From contig DERN01000010.1 in assembly GCA_002360925.1 (NCBI GenBank), positions 147,972-211,971 of the forward strand: a DNA stretch of 64,000 nucleotides, read 5' to 3'. Shown here piece after piece: positions 24,184-33,953 of this stretch. Position 1 is the first letter of the stretch. Every line of letters begins with the position of its first letter. The translations under genes and the position numbers were made by a program. The notes under the pieces were generated by a model that saw nothing but the letters and a program-made list of their open reading frames with translations, ran no database searches and was not told where the DNA came from. The stretch comes from Flavobacteriaceae bacterium UBA3339 (GTDB taxonomy: Bacteria > Bacteroidota > Bacteroidia > Flavobacteriales > Flavobacteriaceae).

Positions 24184-25401
24184 TTAGATAAAACCCCGTA
24201 CCCCAATAGGAACTCTTCGATTACCTGTCTGTACTTCAACATCTTGCCCATTAACAAGAACAGGAACTGTAGGATGTTCAATAATACAAAAACCAAAATA
24301 AGGTAGATCAGCATTATTATAATTTATAAATTTTGTTGTTTGAATATTTAAAGCCCCTGCACATCCGCCAATTGGGAGAACAGTAGAAATATCCGTTTCA
24401 CAATCTACAGCAGTTCCGGAATAAACTATAATTGGTTTGTCCGAATTAATAAGACTTGTTGAAAATTGATCATTCCCGTTTCCATGATAAAAACTATAAA
24501 TAGAACCAGCCGCATTATAAGTTCTTGTAATTGGAGTTCCAAACACAGATCCATTGGGATTAAAATGTTGTACTGTTAATGTTGTATTAGGTTCAGTTAT
24601 AACTATAGTTGTTTGTTCAGAACCATACTCCAACTGTGCTTGAGCTGCAGTTGCAGCTGTTCCTTTTCCTCTAACTACTAAATATTTAGTTCCTAAAGAA
24701 TGTATAGGTGCTATTTGATCAAAAGTCCCATCTTCTCCATTCATTCCACAAGTTTGTGGCGTGTCCCCCCAACTTCCTGTATTCATAACAACAGGTTTAT
24801 CTGCTTTAATTAAAGCACCAATTGCAGCGTGGAACAAATAGCTCTGCCCTAAGTTTAAGGTTATATTTCGTGTAGGCAAAGAAACAATTGTATTATCTTC
24901 TATTGCCATTACAGAATATACAGGAGCTGATGAGTATAAACCTGTTACTGACGATCTGTAATAACCTACTCTAAAATCTAAACCTAAACCTTCATTTCCA
25001 AAACTTACTAACGAAGCATTTCCTTTAATATTAACTGTGGAACTACCTACTACATCAGAAGCAATATTTCTTAAATTTACCATTATTGGATGTGAAGCTG
25101 TAACAATTAATCCTTTATCACTTTCAACAACATCAGTAGAATTTCGAGGAGTTGCTCCGACCGTTCCAACAAATCGATAGCTTACAGGATTATTTTCTGA
25201 AACATTCAAAGTGGTTATAAAAGTTCCATCACTTTTCTCTAACCTAACAGTTACATTGGTTGATTCTAGAGTACCAATAACAATTTCATTAGCTTGATTC
25301 CAATATTGCCATGGAGCAGGAGCGATGTAATGTTTTGTATAATATTGGCCAAAACCTTGTATACAGATAAACAAAAAGAAAAGTAAATAATTATTATTCA
25401 T
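24184..25401 (-). CDS. N-terminal half of a frameshifted T9SS cargo protein (IgGFc-binding-like)
   Basis: A 405-residue product with a short signal peptide (LLFFLFICIQGFGQYY) and a beta-rich domain of the IgGFc-binding type found in large bacterial adhesins (LRNIASDVVG, IVYSGTAVDCETDISTVLPIGG, the conserved GTKYLVVRGKG). It ends early at 24184 after VPIGVRGFI because of a one-base loss. In the restored frame the text continues PIGGTGFYLITFDNTEIGN and joins the downstream half. As it stands the protein lacks the sorting domain and would stay unanchored in the periplasm. Not a sharp pseudogene, since both halves are otherwise intact. Confidence 0.85.
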   Translation of the reverse strand: MNNNYLLFFLFICIQGFGQYYTKHYIAPAPWQYWNQANEIVIGTLESTNVTVRLEKSDGTFITTLNVSENNPVSYRFVGTVGATPRNSTDVVESDKGLIVTASHPIMVNLRNIASDVVGSSTVNIKGNASLVSFGNEGLGLDFRVGYYRSSVTGLYSSAPVYSVMAIEDNTIVSLPTRNITLNLGQSYLFHAAIGALIKADKPVVMNTGSWGDTPQTCGMNGEDGTFDQIAPIHSLGTKYLVVRGKGTAATAAQAQLEYGSEQTTIVITEPNTTLTVQHFNPNGSVFGTPITRTYNAAGSIYSFYHGNGNDQFSTSLINSDKPIIVYSGTAVDCETDISTVLPIGGCAGALNIQTTKFINYNNADLPYFGFCIIEHPTVPVLVNGQDVEVQTGNRRVPIGVRGFI

Positions 25402-25604
25402 AATTTTTATAGTTAATTTTTTCTAAATATACTTAAATACTTATTAAATTCAACAATATTAAAATTAAAAAATATTTTACTCAATAAATAAGCAAATAAA
25501 AGACAAAATTCACATTTTTTTAGGCATCTACTTCTAATTCTTTAATTGAATCAAATATATAAAAATGAGTATCTATTTGTATTTTCTTCATGAAATGAAT
25601 ATAC

Positions 25605-25636
25605 AAAAAAGTCCAAACAAATGTTTGAACTTTTTT
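25605..25636 (-). terminator. Terminator of porV
   Basis: A-run 25605-25610, GTCCAAAC and its near complement GTTTGAAC around a 4-base loop, then T-run. One mismatch in the stem. It lies 20 bases past the porV stop. Confidence 0.75.
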
Positions 25637-25656
25637 AATTGAGTTTAACTTTATTG

Positions 25657-26871
25657 TTAGTTTTTATAATAATCTCTTCCGAAATTAAACGTTAATGAAA
25701 AACGCAATGTATTTTCTAGAGGATTTTGAGTTTTTCCTGTTGCAAACAAATAAGAAACATCAATATTCACAATATTGTATTTAAAACCTGCTCCTAATGT
25801 TGCATATTTACGAGCTCCTTTATCATTTGCTTCATTAAAATATCCTAAACGGAATGCAAATGAATTCTGATACCAATATTCAGTACCTAAAGCCCAAGTA
25901 AACTCACGCATTTCTTCACTAAATCCTCCTGGTGCATCACCAAAAGATTTAAACATTCCTGAAAACCAACCAATATCACGATATTCTTGCATTCTATTAT
26001 CAATTGTTGATTGTTCATCAGCATCTAACTTTCCATTTCCATTTAAATCTTTAAATGTAGGTTCTAAGTTAGAAGGTACCAATAATTTAGTAGTTTCACC
26101 ATAAACCGAGACAGTATTGTAGCTATCTAAAATAAAATCATACCCAAGACCTAAACGTAAAGTTGTTGGGATATTACTTGAATATCTAGAATCTCCCGTA
26201 TAACTTACTTTGGGTCCCATATTTTGAAAGTTGAAACCTGCACGTAATCTACCTTCATAATTACTCATTTGCATTCTATCACTTTCATAAAAACCTGCTA
26301 AATCAACCGCAAAAGTACTCGCACTTGTTTCTCCATCTCCTTTTAATTTTAAGTTAGAACTAATATAACGTCCTGCAACTCCCATTGCAAAGTGATCTGA
26401 CAATTTAATTGTATACGAAACATCAACCGAGAATTCATTCGGTTTTTCAACACCTTGAAATTCTCCAACATTATCTGTCTTGGTAATTTCTCCTAATGTA
26501 AAATATCTTAAACTCGCACCAACGGCACTACGTTCATTAAATTTATTATAATAGCTGGCTCCCATTAACGAAATATCATTCGCTATTTTAGCCATATAGG
26601 GTGTATAAGACAATGCAAACCCTTGTTGCTTTTCGGCAAATGCATATTTAGCCGGATTGTAAAATTGTGAAAATGCATCGGCTGTTGTTGCAACTCCCAT
26701 ATCTCCCAAAGCTCCTGAACGCGCATCTGGCGTAATCGTTAAAAAAGATACTCCTGTTGTAATTGCTGGATTGTATGCTTGAGGATGTCCTTCCGGAACT
26801 GGTAATACTTGTTGAGCAAATGCTGCTTTTCCTAAAAATAAGCTTAATGCTACTATCGAAACCTTCTTCAT
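25657..26871 (-). CDS. porV: Type IX secretion outer membrane protein PorV (LptO)
   Basis: PorV is the outer-membrane barrel that carries T9SS cargo from the translocon to the attachment complex. ATG 26871 gives a proper signal peptide (MKKVSIVALSLFLGKAAFA); an earlier ATG would add eight residues. The barrel shows ITPDARSGALGDMGVATTADAF, a FadL-like entry motif, and the C-terminal strand SLTFNFGRDYYKN. The length of 404 is normal. Adjacent to porU (upstream) as in most T9SS genomes. A TATATTTG promoter precedes it. Confidence 0.93.
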   Translation of the reverse strand: MKKVSIVALSLFLGKAAFAQQVLPVPEGHPQAYNPAITTGVSFLTITPDARSGALGDMGVATTADAFSQFYNPAKYAFAEKQQGFALSYTPYMAKIANDISLMGASYYNKFNERSAVGASLRYFTLGEITKTDNVGEFQGVEKPNEFSVDVSYTIKLSDHFAMGVAGRYISSNLKLKGDGETSASTFAVDLAGFYESDRMQMSNYEGRLRAGFNFQNMGPKVSYTGDSRYSSNIPTTLRLGLGYDFILDSYNTVSVYGETTKLLVPSNLEPTFKDLNGNGKLDADEQSTIDNRMQEYRDIGWFSGMFKSFGDAPGGFSEEMREFTWALGTEYWYQNSFAFRLGYFNEANDKGARKYATLGAGFKYNIVNIDVSYLFATGKTQNPLENTLRFSLTFNFGRDYYKN

Positions 26872-26892
26872 GTATGTTTTATATATAATGAA

Positions 26893-26900
26893 CAAATATA
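26893..26900 (-). promoter_or_regulatory. Promoter -7 element of porV
   Basis: Minus strand TATATTTG (TAnnTTTG), 22 bases upstream of the chosen porV start. Confidence 0.55.
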
Positions 26901-26935
26901 AAAATTAGTTTTAACCCTCCCAATTTATATTTAGA

Positions 26936-29900
26936 TTATAGAATAACCAACTTTTCTATCTTTTCGGCTTGTTGCCCCGAAACGGTCGATTTTACTTTTA
27001 ATCTATAAATATAAACTCCTTTTCCGATTCGATCTCCAAAATCATCTCGTCCGTCCCAAATAATTTCACGCGACAAGAATCCATCAGACACAACCGTTTG
27101 ATTGATTGTTTTTACGATTTTTCCTGTTACAGTTAAAATTTGAACCTGAACCTGCAACGGTTCATGTGGACGATTGTGTTGAAACCAAAACTCGGTATAA
27201 TCAACAAAAGGGTTTGGGTAATTAAGAACTTTATCTAATTGTAAATCCGCAGAGGAAGTTACTACAAAGTCTAACGTAGCAGTTGCTAAATTATTGTATA
27301 CATCCCAAGCTTTAAATGTTATTGTATGCAATCCTTCTTTTAAATTACTGAACGGATAATTCACAAATCCTTTCATAAAGTTATTTGGTTCTGTCTCATA
27401 GAACTCATTCATTACAATCGGATTGTTTTCATCTCCATCTAAAATAGCTACCATATCATGCCCAATTCCACTTGCTGTATTCATTCCATTTTCATCTTCT
27501 AGATGTGCTAAAAATAATGGTGCATTATTCGTAATTCCGCCCGAAATAAACGTTTCATCATTCATGAACAACTTAATTTGAGGTGCTTTATTATCTTCGG
27601 CAGCATTTTCATTTACTCCACCAACTTTTATCGTTGTATTTGCTCCTGTATAATCATCTAAAACAGCGCCTTCTTTCATTGCATAAAAACTAGCTTTCCC
27701 CTCTCCTACTGCAATTTTAATATCTTTTGGAACTACAAATTCAATTTCAAAACCACCATTTGTTACGGTAGCATTTCCTCTAAAAATAGTTTCTCCTAAA
27801 GTTATAAAATTCATTGGATCACCAACTCCGTCATTCACTAAAGTTGTTTTCTCTTGATTTTTATCGAATAATTGAACAGCTAAATCTCCATTAAAACCAT
27901 TAATTACTTGTCCGTTTTCGGTTGTAACTTGTCCTTGTAATTTTATACGATCTAAAGCACGCAAACTTCCGATAAAATTCTCGATTGGCTGACCATTTAT
28001 ATGTGTAATTACAATATCTGGTTTAGGTTGAGCCAACTTTAATGCCGGATCACCAACAAAAGAAACCATTCCTTGTTCAGAAACCGTTTGACGCGTATCG
28101 TTTTTTGTATGCATTAAAGCTTCTGCCATAGAAATATTTGGAAGATTATTTTCATAATCAAAAAGCCATTTCGAAACATATTTTGTCAATTTTTCAGCAT
28201 TTGAAATCCCAATTTTTCGATTGGTAGCTAAAATTCCAATTGCTCCTGCATTTTCTCTCAAAAACAATCGTTCTCCACCAGATTGTAAAACTGGATTATC
28301 GAATCGAGTAAAATCACATGTCATAATAGCAAACAAAGCATACTTATCTTTATTTGTCAACTTATCAATATCCGGAATTTCTAAATAACGTTCGCCTCCC
28401 AAACCAGTTTCTGATCCATGACCTAAATAATTAACAACTAAACTTCCAGAATTAATTCCGTTTAAAAAATCTTCTTTTGCTTTAGGATAACGCGGGCCAC
28501 CTGCTGCAACTTCTTGTTGATACGAATCAGCAATTACCTTCTTTACATTAAAATACGGTTTATACGAAACCAATTCGTCTGCCATTTCGTTTAATGCAAC
28601 TTGTAAATTTTTATCATGATCCTTGTCAACATCATCAGCTAAAGCAGTGTATGTATTTTTCCATCTTCCAGCATTTTCTTTACTTAAATAAACCTCTATT
28701 TTATCAAGTATAACATTCGCTTCTTGTGGCGTATTTACTGGAATTCGTCCAATAGCAACATCAATCCCTTTATAGTCCGGACTAAATATAATCCCTTCTC
28801 CTTCATCTAATAACGCATAAAAATCGTCAGTTGCAAAAGCGCCCCAATCGTTAAAATTATTCGAAGACGAGTTTTGTAAATTACTATACAAATAATGATA
28901 AACAGGAACCTGATTTGAATTGTTCTGTACTCGATTTAAATAATCGGTAGAAGCATCTCCAAACATATTTACGTATTTTAATGTTTGATTTCCTGCTTGA
29001 TAAACATATCGGATAAAATTACGAATCGCTACAACATCTTGCTGACCAGAAGAAAATTCGTTATAAATTACTTCTAAAGGCACCACTTTTACATTTAAAT
29101 TACTTTTTGATTGATGCAAAGCTGCTAAACGATTCGCCGCACTTAAGAATTGATTGTTTGTTATAATGATATAATCTACATTTCCGTTAGAAAGAATCGT
29201 TCCTTTTAAATTCTGATTTGTTACTCTTCCATTACTAACTAAAGAAGGCGTATAAATATCGTTTTGATCTACTGCAACAAATTCTTTCAGCATTCCTAAA
29301 TTCATTTTCATTAAAAAAGTCCCTGCTGAATTGGTTTTATATACTGTGTTATATCGATCTGTTACATCCCAAACTTGTGTGATATTCTGAGCGCTATTGA
29401 TTTGAAAAGAACCAACACCAACTTCCGAAATCGCATCGGCAAAACTGAATTTAAACTGTTTATTATGTCCTGCTAAATGTTTGTAATAATCTATTGCTAC
29501 AAAATCGACAAAACCTTGAGCAGACGGAACACCATTATTGCTGAAGTTAACCTGAATTTGATTCGATTCGGTTGTTAAATTCTTTTCTTGAGAAAAATAT
29601 CCTTCCCAAGCCAAAATCGAACTTGCTGTGTTATTTCCAGGTAAATTTCGACTTCCTAAAGGTTGTCCATTTAAGTTAATATTAAAAATAGCATTATTGC
29701 TTGAAACCGACGCAACATTTACTCCAATTTTTGCTGGCTTAGAAGAGTTTAATAAAGGAGTTTGTAACGTATAAGTTTGCTGAAAACTACTACCAAAATT
29801 TTCTCCAAACCATTTTCTGCTCAATTGTGTTATGTTCGATAAATCTTGTTCATGGAAAACTCGATTTACATAATCGTTATAAGTTATGGTTGCATTTCCC

Positions 29901-30754
29901 GAAGGTTCTGTATACGTTTGCATTCTTTTTCCAGAACTTCCGCCATAGGTAACAAAATAATACGCTTCGGTACTATATAAATTTAAATGTGTTGCATTTT
30001 CTTTACTCCAACCTTTCGTTCCAACCCCATAAAAAAGTGCATAATCTCCATCGTTTAACGTTCCGTCTTGTTCGCCTTGAAACTGAATCGCCAATTCGGG
30101 CAAATCAAAATAATGATTATCATCATTTGCTAACGGAAGCATATCTCCGCCATATCCGTAAACTTTAATTGTTCTTGGATCAACATCGGCAGGAATTCCC
30201 AATTGTGTTAAAAAGTTTTTATCTAATTTATAAACCCCCGTTTCGTTAATTTTAAACTTAAACCAATTTCCTTGTGCTAAAACCGAATTCGTAATGGTAA
30301 AATTTTGACCTTTTAACGCAACCGGATTCCCTCCAAAAATTTCGAACGAAATATTAGTTACTTTACTATATCCATTAGCAGTTTTAACAACCGGATTAAA
30401 TGTTACCAAAGCAGTTTTAACTCCTTTATTAGTATAAACACTTACTTTTGGATCTAATGAAGTCGGAATAGTATTGGGATCTAAATCTTTGTATTTAGAA
30501 ATATCGATCGCTTGAAAATTCTGAGAAGTAACTCGAACTTTATTTCCTTGTGCATTATTTACAACAACTTTTGCTTCTACAGATTTTGTTCCCGGATTAA
30601 AACTAAAATATTCTGATTGAAAACCAGGAATCAGAAATGATTGTGCATTACTTACCAAAAAGTTTTGATCAGCCCATTGTAGCTGAACCGTTTTTGTCTG
30701 AGCATTTGCAGACAATATACTTAGTAAAGCAAAAGCAGGTACAAGTTTTTTCAT
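26936..30754 (-). CDS. porU: Type IX secretion sortase PorU
   Basis: PorU is the surface protease that removes the sorting domain of T9SS cargo and attaches the protein to lipopolysaccharide. At 1272 residues it has a signal peptide (MKKLVPAFALLSILSANA), an N-terminal beta part, and a C25 gingipain-like catalytic domain with the His in NYLGHGSE (residue 779) and the Cys in MTCDFTRFD (residue 813). The C-terminal 90 or so residues form a type A sorting-like domain (LNYPNPFVDYTEF, ending KIEKLVIL). Upstream of porV. Divergent from gldJ with a 190-base shared control region. Confidence 0.95.
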   Translation of the reverse strand: MKKLVPAFALLSILSANAQTKTVQLQWADQNFLVSNAQSFLIPGFQSEYFSFNPGTKSVEAKVVVNNAQGNKVRVTSQNFQAIDISKYKDLDPNTIPTSLDPKVSVYTNKGVKTALVTFNPVVKTANGYSKVTNISFEIFGGNPVALKGQNFTITNSVLAQGNWFKFKINETGVYKLDKNFLTQLGIPADVDPRTIKVYGYGGDMLPLANDDNHYFDLPELAIQFQGEQDGTLNDGDYALFYGVGTKGWSKENATHLNLYSTEAYYFVTYGGSSGKRMQTYTEPSGNATITYNDYVNRVFHEQDLSNITQLSRKWFGENFGSSFQQTYTLQTPLLNSSKPAKIGVNVASVSSNNAIFNINLNGQPLGSRNLPGNNTASSILAWEGYFSQEKNLTTESNQIQVNFSNNGVPSAQGFVDFVAIDYYKHLAGHNKQFKFSFADAISEVGVGSFQINSAQNITQVWDVTDRYNTVYKTNSAGTFLMKMNLGMLKEFVAVDQNDIYTPSLVSNGRVTNQNLKGTILSNGNVDYIIITNNQFLSAANRLAALHQSKSNLNVKVVPLEVIYNEFSSGQQDVVAIRNFIRYVYQAGNQTLKYVNMFGDASTDYLNRVQNNSNQVPVYHYLYSNLQNSSSNNFNDWGAFATDDFYALLDEGEGIIFSPDYKGIDVAIGRIPVNTPQEANVILDKIEVYLSKENAGRWKNTYTALADDVDKDHDKNLQVALNEMADELVSYKPYFNVKKVIADSYQQEVAAGGPRYPKAKEDFLNGINSGSLVVNYLGHGSETGLGGERYLEIPDIDKLTNKDKYALFAIMTCDFTRFDNPVLQSGGERLFLRENAGAIGILATNRKIGISNAEKLTKYVSKWLFDYENNLPNISMAEALMHTKNDTRQTVSEQGMVSFVGDPALKLAQPKPDIVITHINGQPIENFIGSLRALDRIKLQGQVTTENGQVINGFNGDLAVQLFDKNQEKTTLVNDGVGDPMNFITLGETIFRGNATVTNGGFEIEFVVPKDIKIAVGEGKASFYAMKEGAVLDDYTGANTTIKVGGVNENAAEDNKAPQIKLFMNDETFISGGITNNAPLFLAHLEDENGMNTASGIGHDMVAILDGDENNPIVMNEFYETEPNNFMKGFVNYPFSNLKEGLHTITFKAWDVYNNLATATLDFVVTSSADLQLDKVLNYPNPFVDYTEFWFQHNRPHEPLQVQVQILTVTGKIVKTINQTVVSDGFLSREIIWDGRDDFGDRIGKGVYIYRLKVKSTVSGQQAEKIEKLVIL

Positions 30755-30877
30755 TATATAGAGCAGTGATTATCTATTAATAATTTGATAAAAATAATTA
30801 AAAATATTACATTCGACAGTAAAACGTATGAGAAGAGTTTAATATTTTTCATTTTTTAAGTTTTTTTTAAATATTTT

Positions 30878-30885
30878 TAAATTTG
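30878..30885 (+). promoter_or_regulatory. Promoter -7 element of gldJ
   Basis: TAAATTTG fits TAnnTTTG and lies 59 bases before the chosen gldJ start. Confidence 0.45.
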
Positions 30886-30944
30886 ATATTGTTAATCAAA
30901 ACCTAATTATTATATTGCAACGAAATTTATTACCTACTTTAACA

Positions 30945-32573
30945 ATGAAGATTAATAAAATTATGACACTACAATTGATTGCTGTAATAGCGGCGTCAAT
31001 TGGATTTACAAGTTGTGGAAACAGCAATGCAAGTACGTCATCAGCAACAGGCTGGAAAATTAACGACAAAAAAGGCGGTTTCCAATATAACACGTCATAC
31101 GATGGCACCGAAGTACCTTATGGAATGGTGGCTATTGAAGGGGGTACATTTACAATGGGACGAGTTCAGAATGACGTTATGGGAGAGTGGAATAACAATT
31201 CAACTCAACAATACGTTCAATCATTCTATATGGACGAAACAGAAGTTACCAACTTAATGTATAATGAATATTTAAATTGGACAAAAGCTGTTTACCCTCC
31301 AACAGAAGCTCGTTACCGCAACATTTATTCTGCTGCATTACCAGATACATTGGTTTGGCGTAATCAGTTAGGTTTCACCGAAACTTTAACAAATACTTAT
31401 TTACGTCACCCAGCTTACTCAAGCTATCCAGTTGTTGGAGTTTCTTGGGTTCAAGCAAACGATTTCTCTAAATGGAGAACGGATCGTGTTAACGAATTAA
31501 ACTTAGAACGCGCAGGTTATTTAGCTAAAAATGCTAAAACTAATAAAGCTTATGGCGAGCAATCTTTCTCGACCGACACTTATTTAAACGTACCTACAAA
31601 AGCTTTCGCTGGAGATAGTACTGTTGTATATAAAGGAGTTAAAAACAGAGCAAAAGCTGGAGAAACGGGAGTTTATGCAAAAATGGAATATGGTTTATTT
31701 TCTGCTGAATACCGTTTACCAACCGAAGCTGAATGGGAATATGCTGCTAGCGTAAGAAAATCGGATCGTATTTATAATAATTCACAAGGGCGTAACAAAT
31801 ATCCTTGGGGATCGAACGATGTTCGTACAAATTCTCGTAGAACTAAAGGTGATTATTTAGCAAACTTTAAACAAGGACGTGGAGATTATGGTGGAATTGC
31901 CGGATGGTCTACAGATGCTGGAGAAATAACAACTGCTGTTAAAACATTCCCTGCTAACGATTGGGGATTATATGATATGGCAGGAAACGTTGCTGAGTGG
32001 GTTGCAGACGTTTACCGTCCTGAAATCTCTTCTCAAGTAAACGACATGAACTATTTCCGTGGAAATGTTTATAATAAAAGTGTAATTGGTCCTGATGGAA
32101 CTGTACAAATTGTAGATACTACAATTAAATACGACACATTACCAAACGGAAAGTTACATCCACGTGCATTACCTGGTCAAGTTCAAAAAACAGGTGTTGA
32201 TGAGCAAGATACATTCCAAAGAAGAAACTTCCAAGGTAATAACAGCATTGCATATAATGATGGTGATGCCTTTGAAAATGCAAAACAAGGTGAAGGCTCT
32301 ACAAGAATGTATAATTCTCCATTAGACGAAGCTATATATGACGAAGAAGGAAATCTGACATTAGCAAAAGATGGTACTACAAGAACAACTTTAATTAACA
32401 ACAATTCACGTGTTATTAAGGGTGGATCTTGGAAAGACAGAGCTTATTGGTTAGATCCTGCTACACGCAGATTCGTTGACCAATATTCTGGATCAGATTT
32501 CATTGGGTTTAGAAATGCTATGACTAAAGTAGGAAGCACTAAATCTAACGCTAAGAAAAAAGCAAGAGGTTAA
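30945..32573 (+). CDS. gldJ: Gliding motility lipoprotein GldJ
   Basis: GldJ is an outer-membrane lipoprotein needed for gliding and for stability of the T9SS ring (GldK). I use ATG 30945, which puts the lipobox SIGFTSCG at a good distance; a TTG at 30915 is unlikely. The rest is a formylglycine-generating-enzyme-like fold: YGMVAIEGGTFTMGR, DETEVTNLMYNEYL, PVVGVSWVQANDF, RLPTEAEWEYAA, DMAGNVAEWVADV and IKGGSWKD. Enzyme activity is not expected in the Gld proteins. It stands next to porU, followed by murF after a terminator. Confidence 0.95.
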   Translation: MKINKIMTLQLIAVIAASIGFTSCGNSNASTSSATGWKINDKKGGFQYNTSYDGTEVPYGMVAIEGGTFTMGRVQNDVMGEWNNNSTQQYVQSFYMDETEVTNLMYNEYLNWTKAVYPPTEARYRNIYSAALPDTLVWRNQLGFTETLTNTYLRHPAYSSYPVVGVSWVQANDFSKWRTDRVNELNLERAGYLAKNAKTNKAYGEQSFSTDTYLNVPTKAFAGDSTVVYKGVKNRAKAGETGVYAKMEYGLFSAEYRLPTEAEWEYAASVRKSDRIYNNSQGRNKYPWGSNDVRTNSRRTKGDYLANFKQGRGDYGGIAGWSTDAGEITTAVKTFPANDWGLYDMAGNVAEWVADVYRPEISSQVNDMNYFRGNVYNKSVIGPDGTVQIVDTTIKYDTLPNGKLHPRALPGQVQKTGVDEQDTFQRRNFQGNNSIAYNDGDAFENAKQGEGSTRMYNSPLDEAIYDEEGNLTLAKDGTTRTTLINNNSRVIKGGSWKDRAYWLDPATRRFVDQYSGSDFIGFRNAMTKVGSTKSNAKKKARG

Positions 32574-32592
32574 TTTCAACAATCTTCATTAT

Positions 32593-32621
32593 AAAAGTCC
32601 CAAATATTGGGACTTTTTTTT
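32593..32621 (+). terminator. Terminator of gldJ
   Basis: AGTCCCAA and TTGGGACT with a 3-base loop, followed by eight T. Confidence 0.85.
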
Positions 32622-32632
32622 ATTTTTGACCT

Positions 32633-33925
32633 ATGGAAATATCAGAAATTTATTCAATTTATAGCGAATGTAACGGTGTTAGTACCGACACTAGAAATAT
32701 CATTCCAAACAGTATATTTTTCGCTTTAAAAGGCGAAAACTTCGACGCTAACGAATTTGCTTTAGATGCTCTTAAAAAAGGTGCAGCTTATGCAGTTGTC
32801 GACAATCCTGCATTAAAGAAAACCGAAAACAAACATTTAATTCACGTTAAAGATGTTTTAAATTGCTTACAAGAATTAGCCGCGTTTCATCGTTTTCACG
32901 TTGGTCTTCCTATTGTTGCTTTAACAGGAAGCAACGGAAAAACAACCAGTAAAGAATTGGTTCACGCTGTTTTAAGCAAGCGTTATTGTACTATTGCTAC
33001 GATTGGAAATTTAAATAATCATATTGGAGTTCCGTTAACGCTTTTAAGATTGACTGATGAAACCGATTTAGGAATTATCGAAATAGGAGCGAATCATCAG
33101 AAGGAAATAGAACGTTTATGTGAAATAGCTCAGCCTGATTTTGGTTTTATTACAAATTTCGGACGAGCGCATTTAGAAGGTTTTGGCGGAGTTGAAGGTG
33201 TTATTAAAGGAAAAAGCGAGCTATACGATTTCTTGAAAGAAAATCGCAAAACAGCATTCGTAAATTTTGATGACGAAATTCAGATTGAAAAAACAAAAGA
33301 CATCACTCGTTTTGGATTTTCAATGAAACAACATCCCGAAGCAAAAATTCAAATTACAAAAGCATTTGCGCAACCAATGGCAACTTTAGAAGTCAACGAA
33401 ACGCTTATTACATCGAATCTTACAGGTTTGTATAATTTACCAAATTTGGCTTATGCAGTTTCTATTGGTTTATTTTTTAACATTCCGATCGAAACAATTA
33501 AAGAAGCCATTGAAGCATATATTCCGCAAAATAATCGTTCGCAATGGACCAAAATAAAGGATTTGAATATTTTGATGGATGCTTACAATGCAAACCCAAG
33601 CAGTATGCAAGTTGCAATCGAAAATTTTAATCAATTAGAAGGCGATTCAAAATTGATGATTTTAGGCGATATGTTCGAATTAGGAGATCAGTCTAATAAA
33701 GAACATTTACATATTATTAATGAAGTGATGAATACTGGAATTCAAACTGTTTTTATTGGCGAACATTTTTTCGAACAACAAAAAAAACAATCGAATATTC
33801 ACTATTTTAAAACAATCGAATCTTATTTCGATTATTTAAAAGAACATTCGATTAGTAATAAACTCCTTTTAATAAAAGGCTCACGAGGAATGGCTTTAGA
33901 ACGTATTCTTGAGAAAATAAATTAA
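32633..33925 (+). CDS. murF: UDP-N-acetylmuramoyl-tripeptide--D-alanyl-D-alanine ligase MurF
   Basis: Adds D-Ala-D-Ala to the peptidoglycan precursor with ATP; cytoplasmic. At 430 residues it has the three Mur domains: the N-terminal GVSTDTRNIIPNSIFFALKGENFDANEF, the P-loop ALTGSNGKTTSKEL near residue 100-113, the NLNNHIGVPLTLL helix, IIEIGANHQKEIERL, and the C-terminal LMDAYNANPSSM and ILGDMFELGD. A TATTTTTG element ends four bases before the ATG, so a start near there would give a nearly leaderless mRNA. Confidence 0.96.
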   Translation: MEISEIYSIYSECNGVSTDTRNIIPNSIFFALKGENFDANEFALDALKKGAAYAVVDNPALKKTENKHLIHVKDVLNCLQELAAFHRFHVGLPIVALTGSNGKTTSKELVHAVLSKRYCTIATIGNLNNHIGVPLTLLRLTDETDLGIIEIGANHQKEIERLCEIAQPDFGFITNFGRAHLEGFGGVEGVIKGKSELYDFLKENRKTAFVNFDDEIQIEKTKDITRFGFSMKQHPEAKIQITKAFAQPMATLEVNETLITSNLTGLYNLPNLAYAVSIGLFFNIPIETIKEAIEAYIPQNNRSQWTKIKDLNILMDAYNANPSSMQVAIENFNQLEGDSKLMILGDMFELGDQSNKEHLHIINEVMNTGIQTVFIGEHFFEQQKKQSNIHYFKTIESYFDYLKEHSISNKLLLIKGSRGMALERILEKIN

Positions 33926-33953
33926 AAAAAAGAGCCTTTCGGCTCTTTTTTTT
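33924..33953. terminator. Bidirectional terminator
   Basis: AAAAGAGCC and GGCTCTTTT around TTTC, with T-runs on both strands, between convergent murF and the PLP-enzyme gene. It overlaps the stop codon of the latter. Confidence 0.9.
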
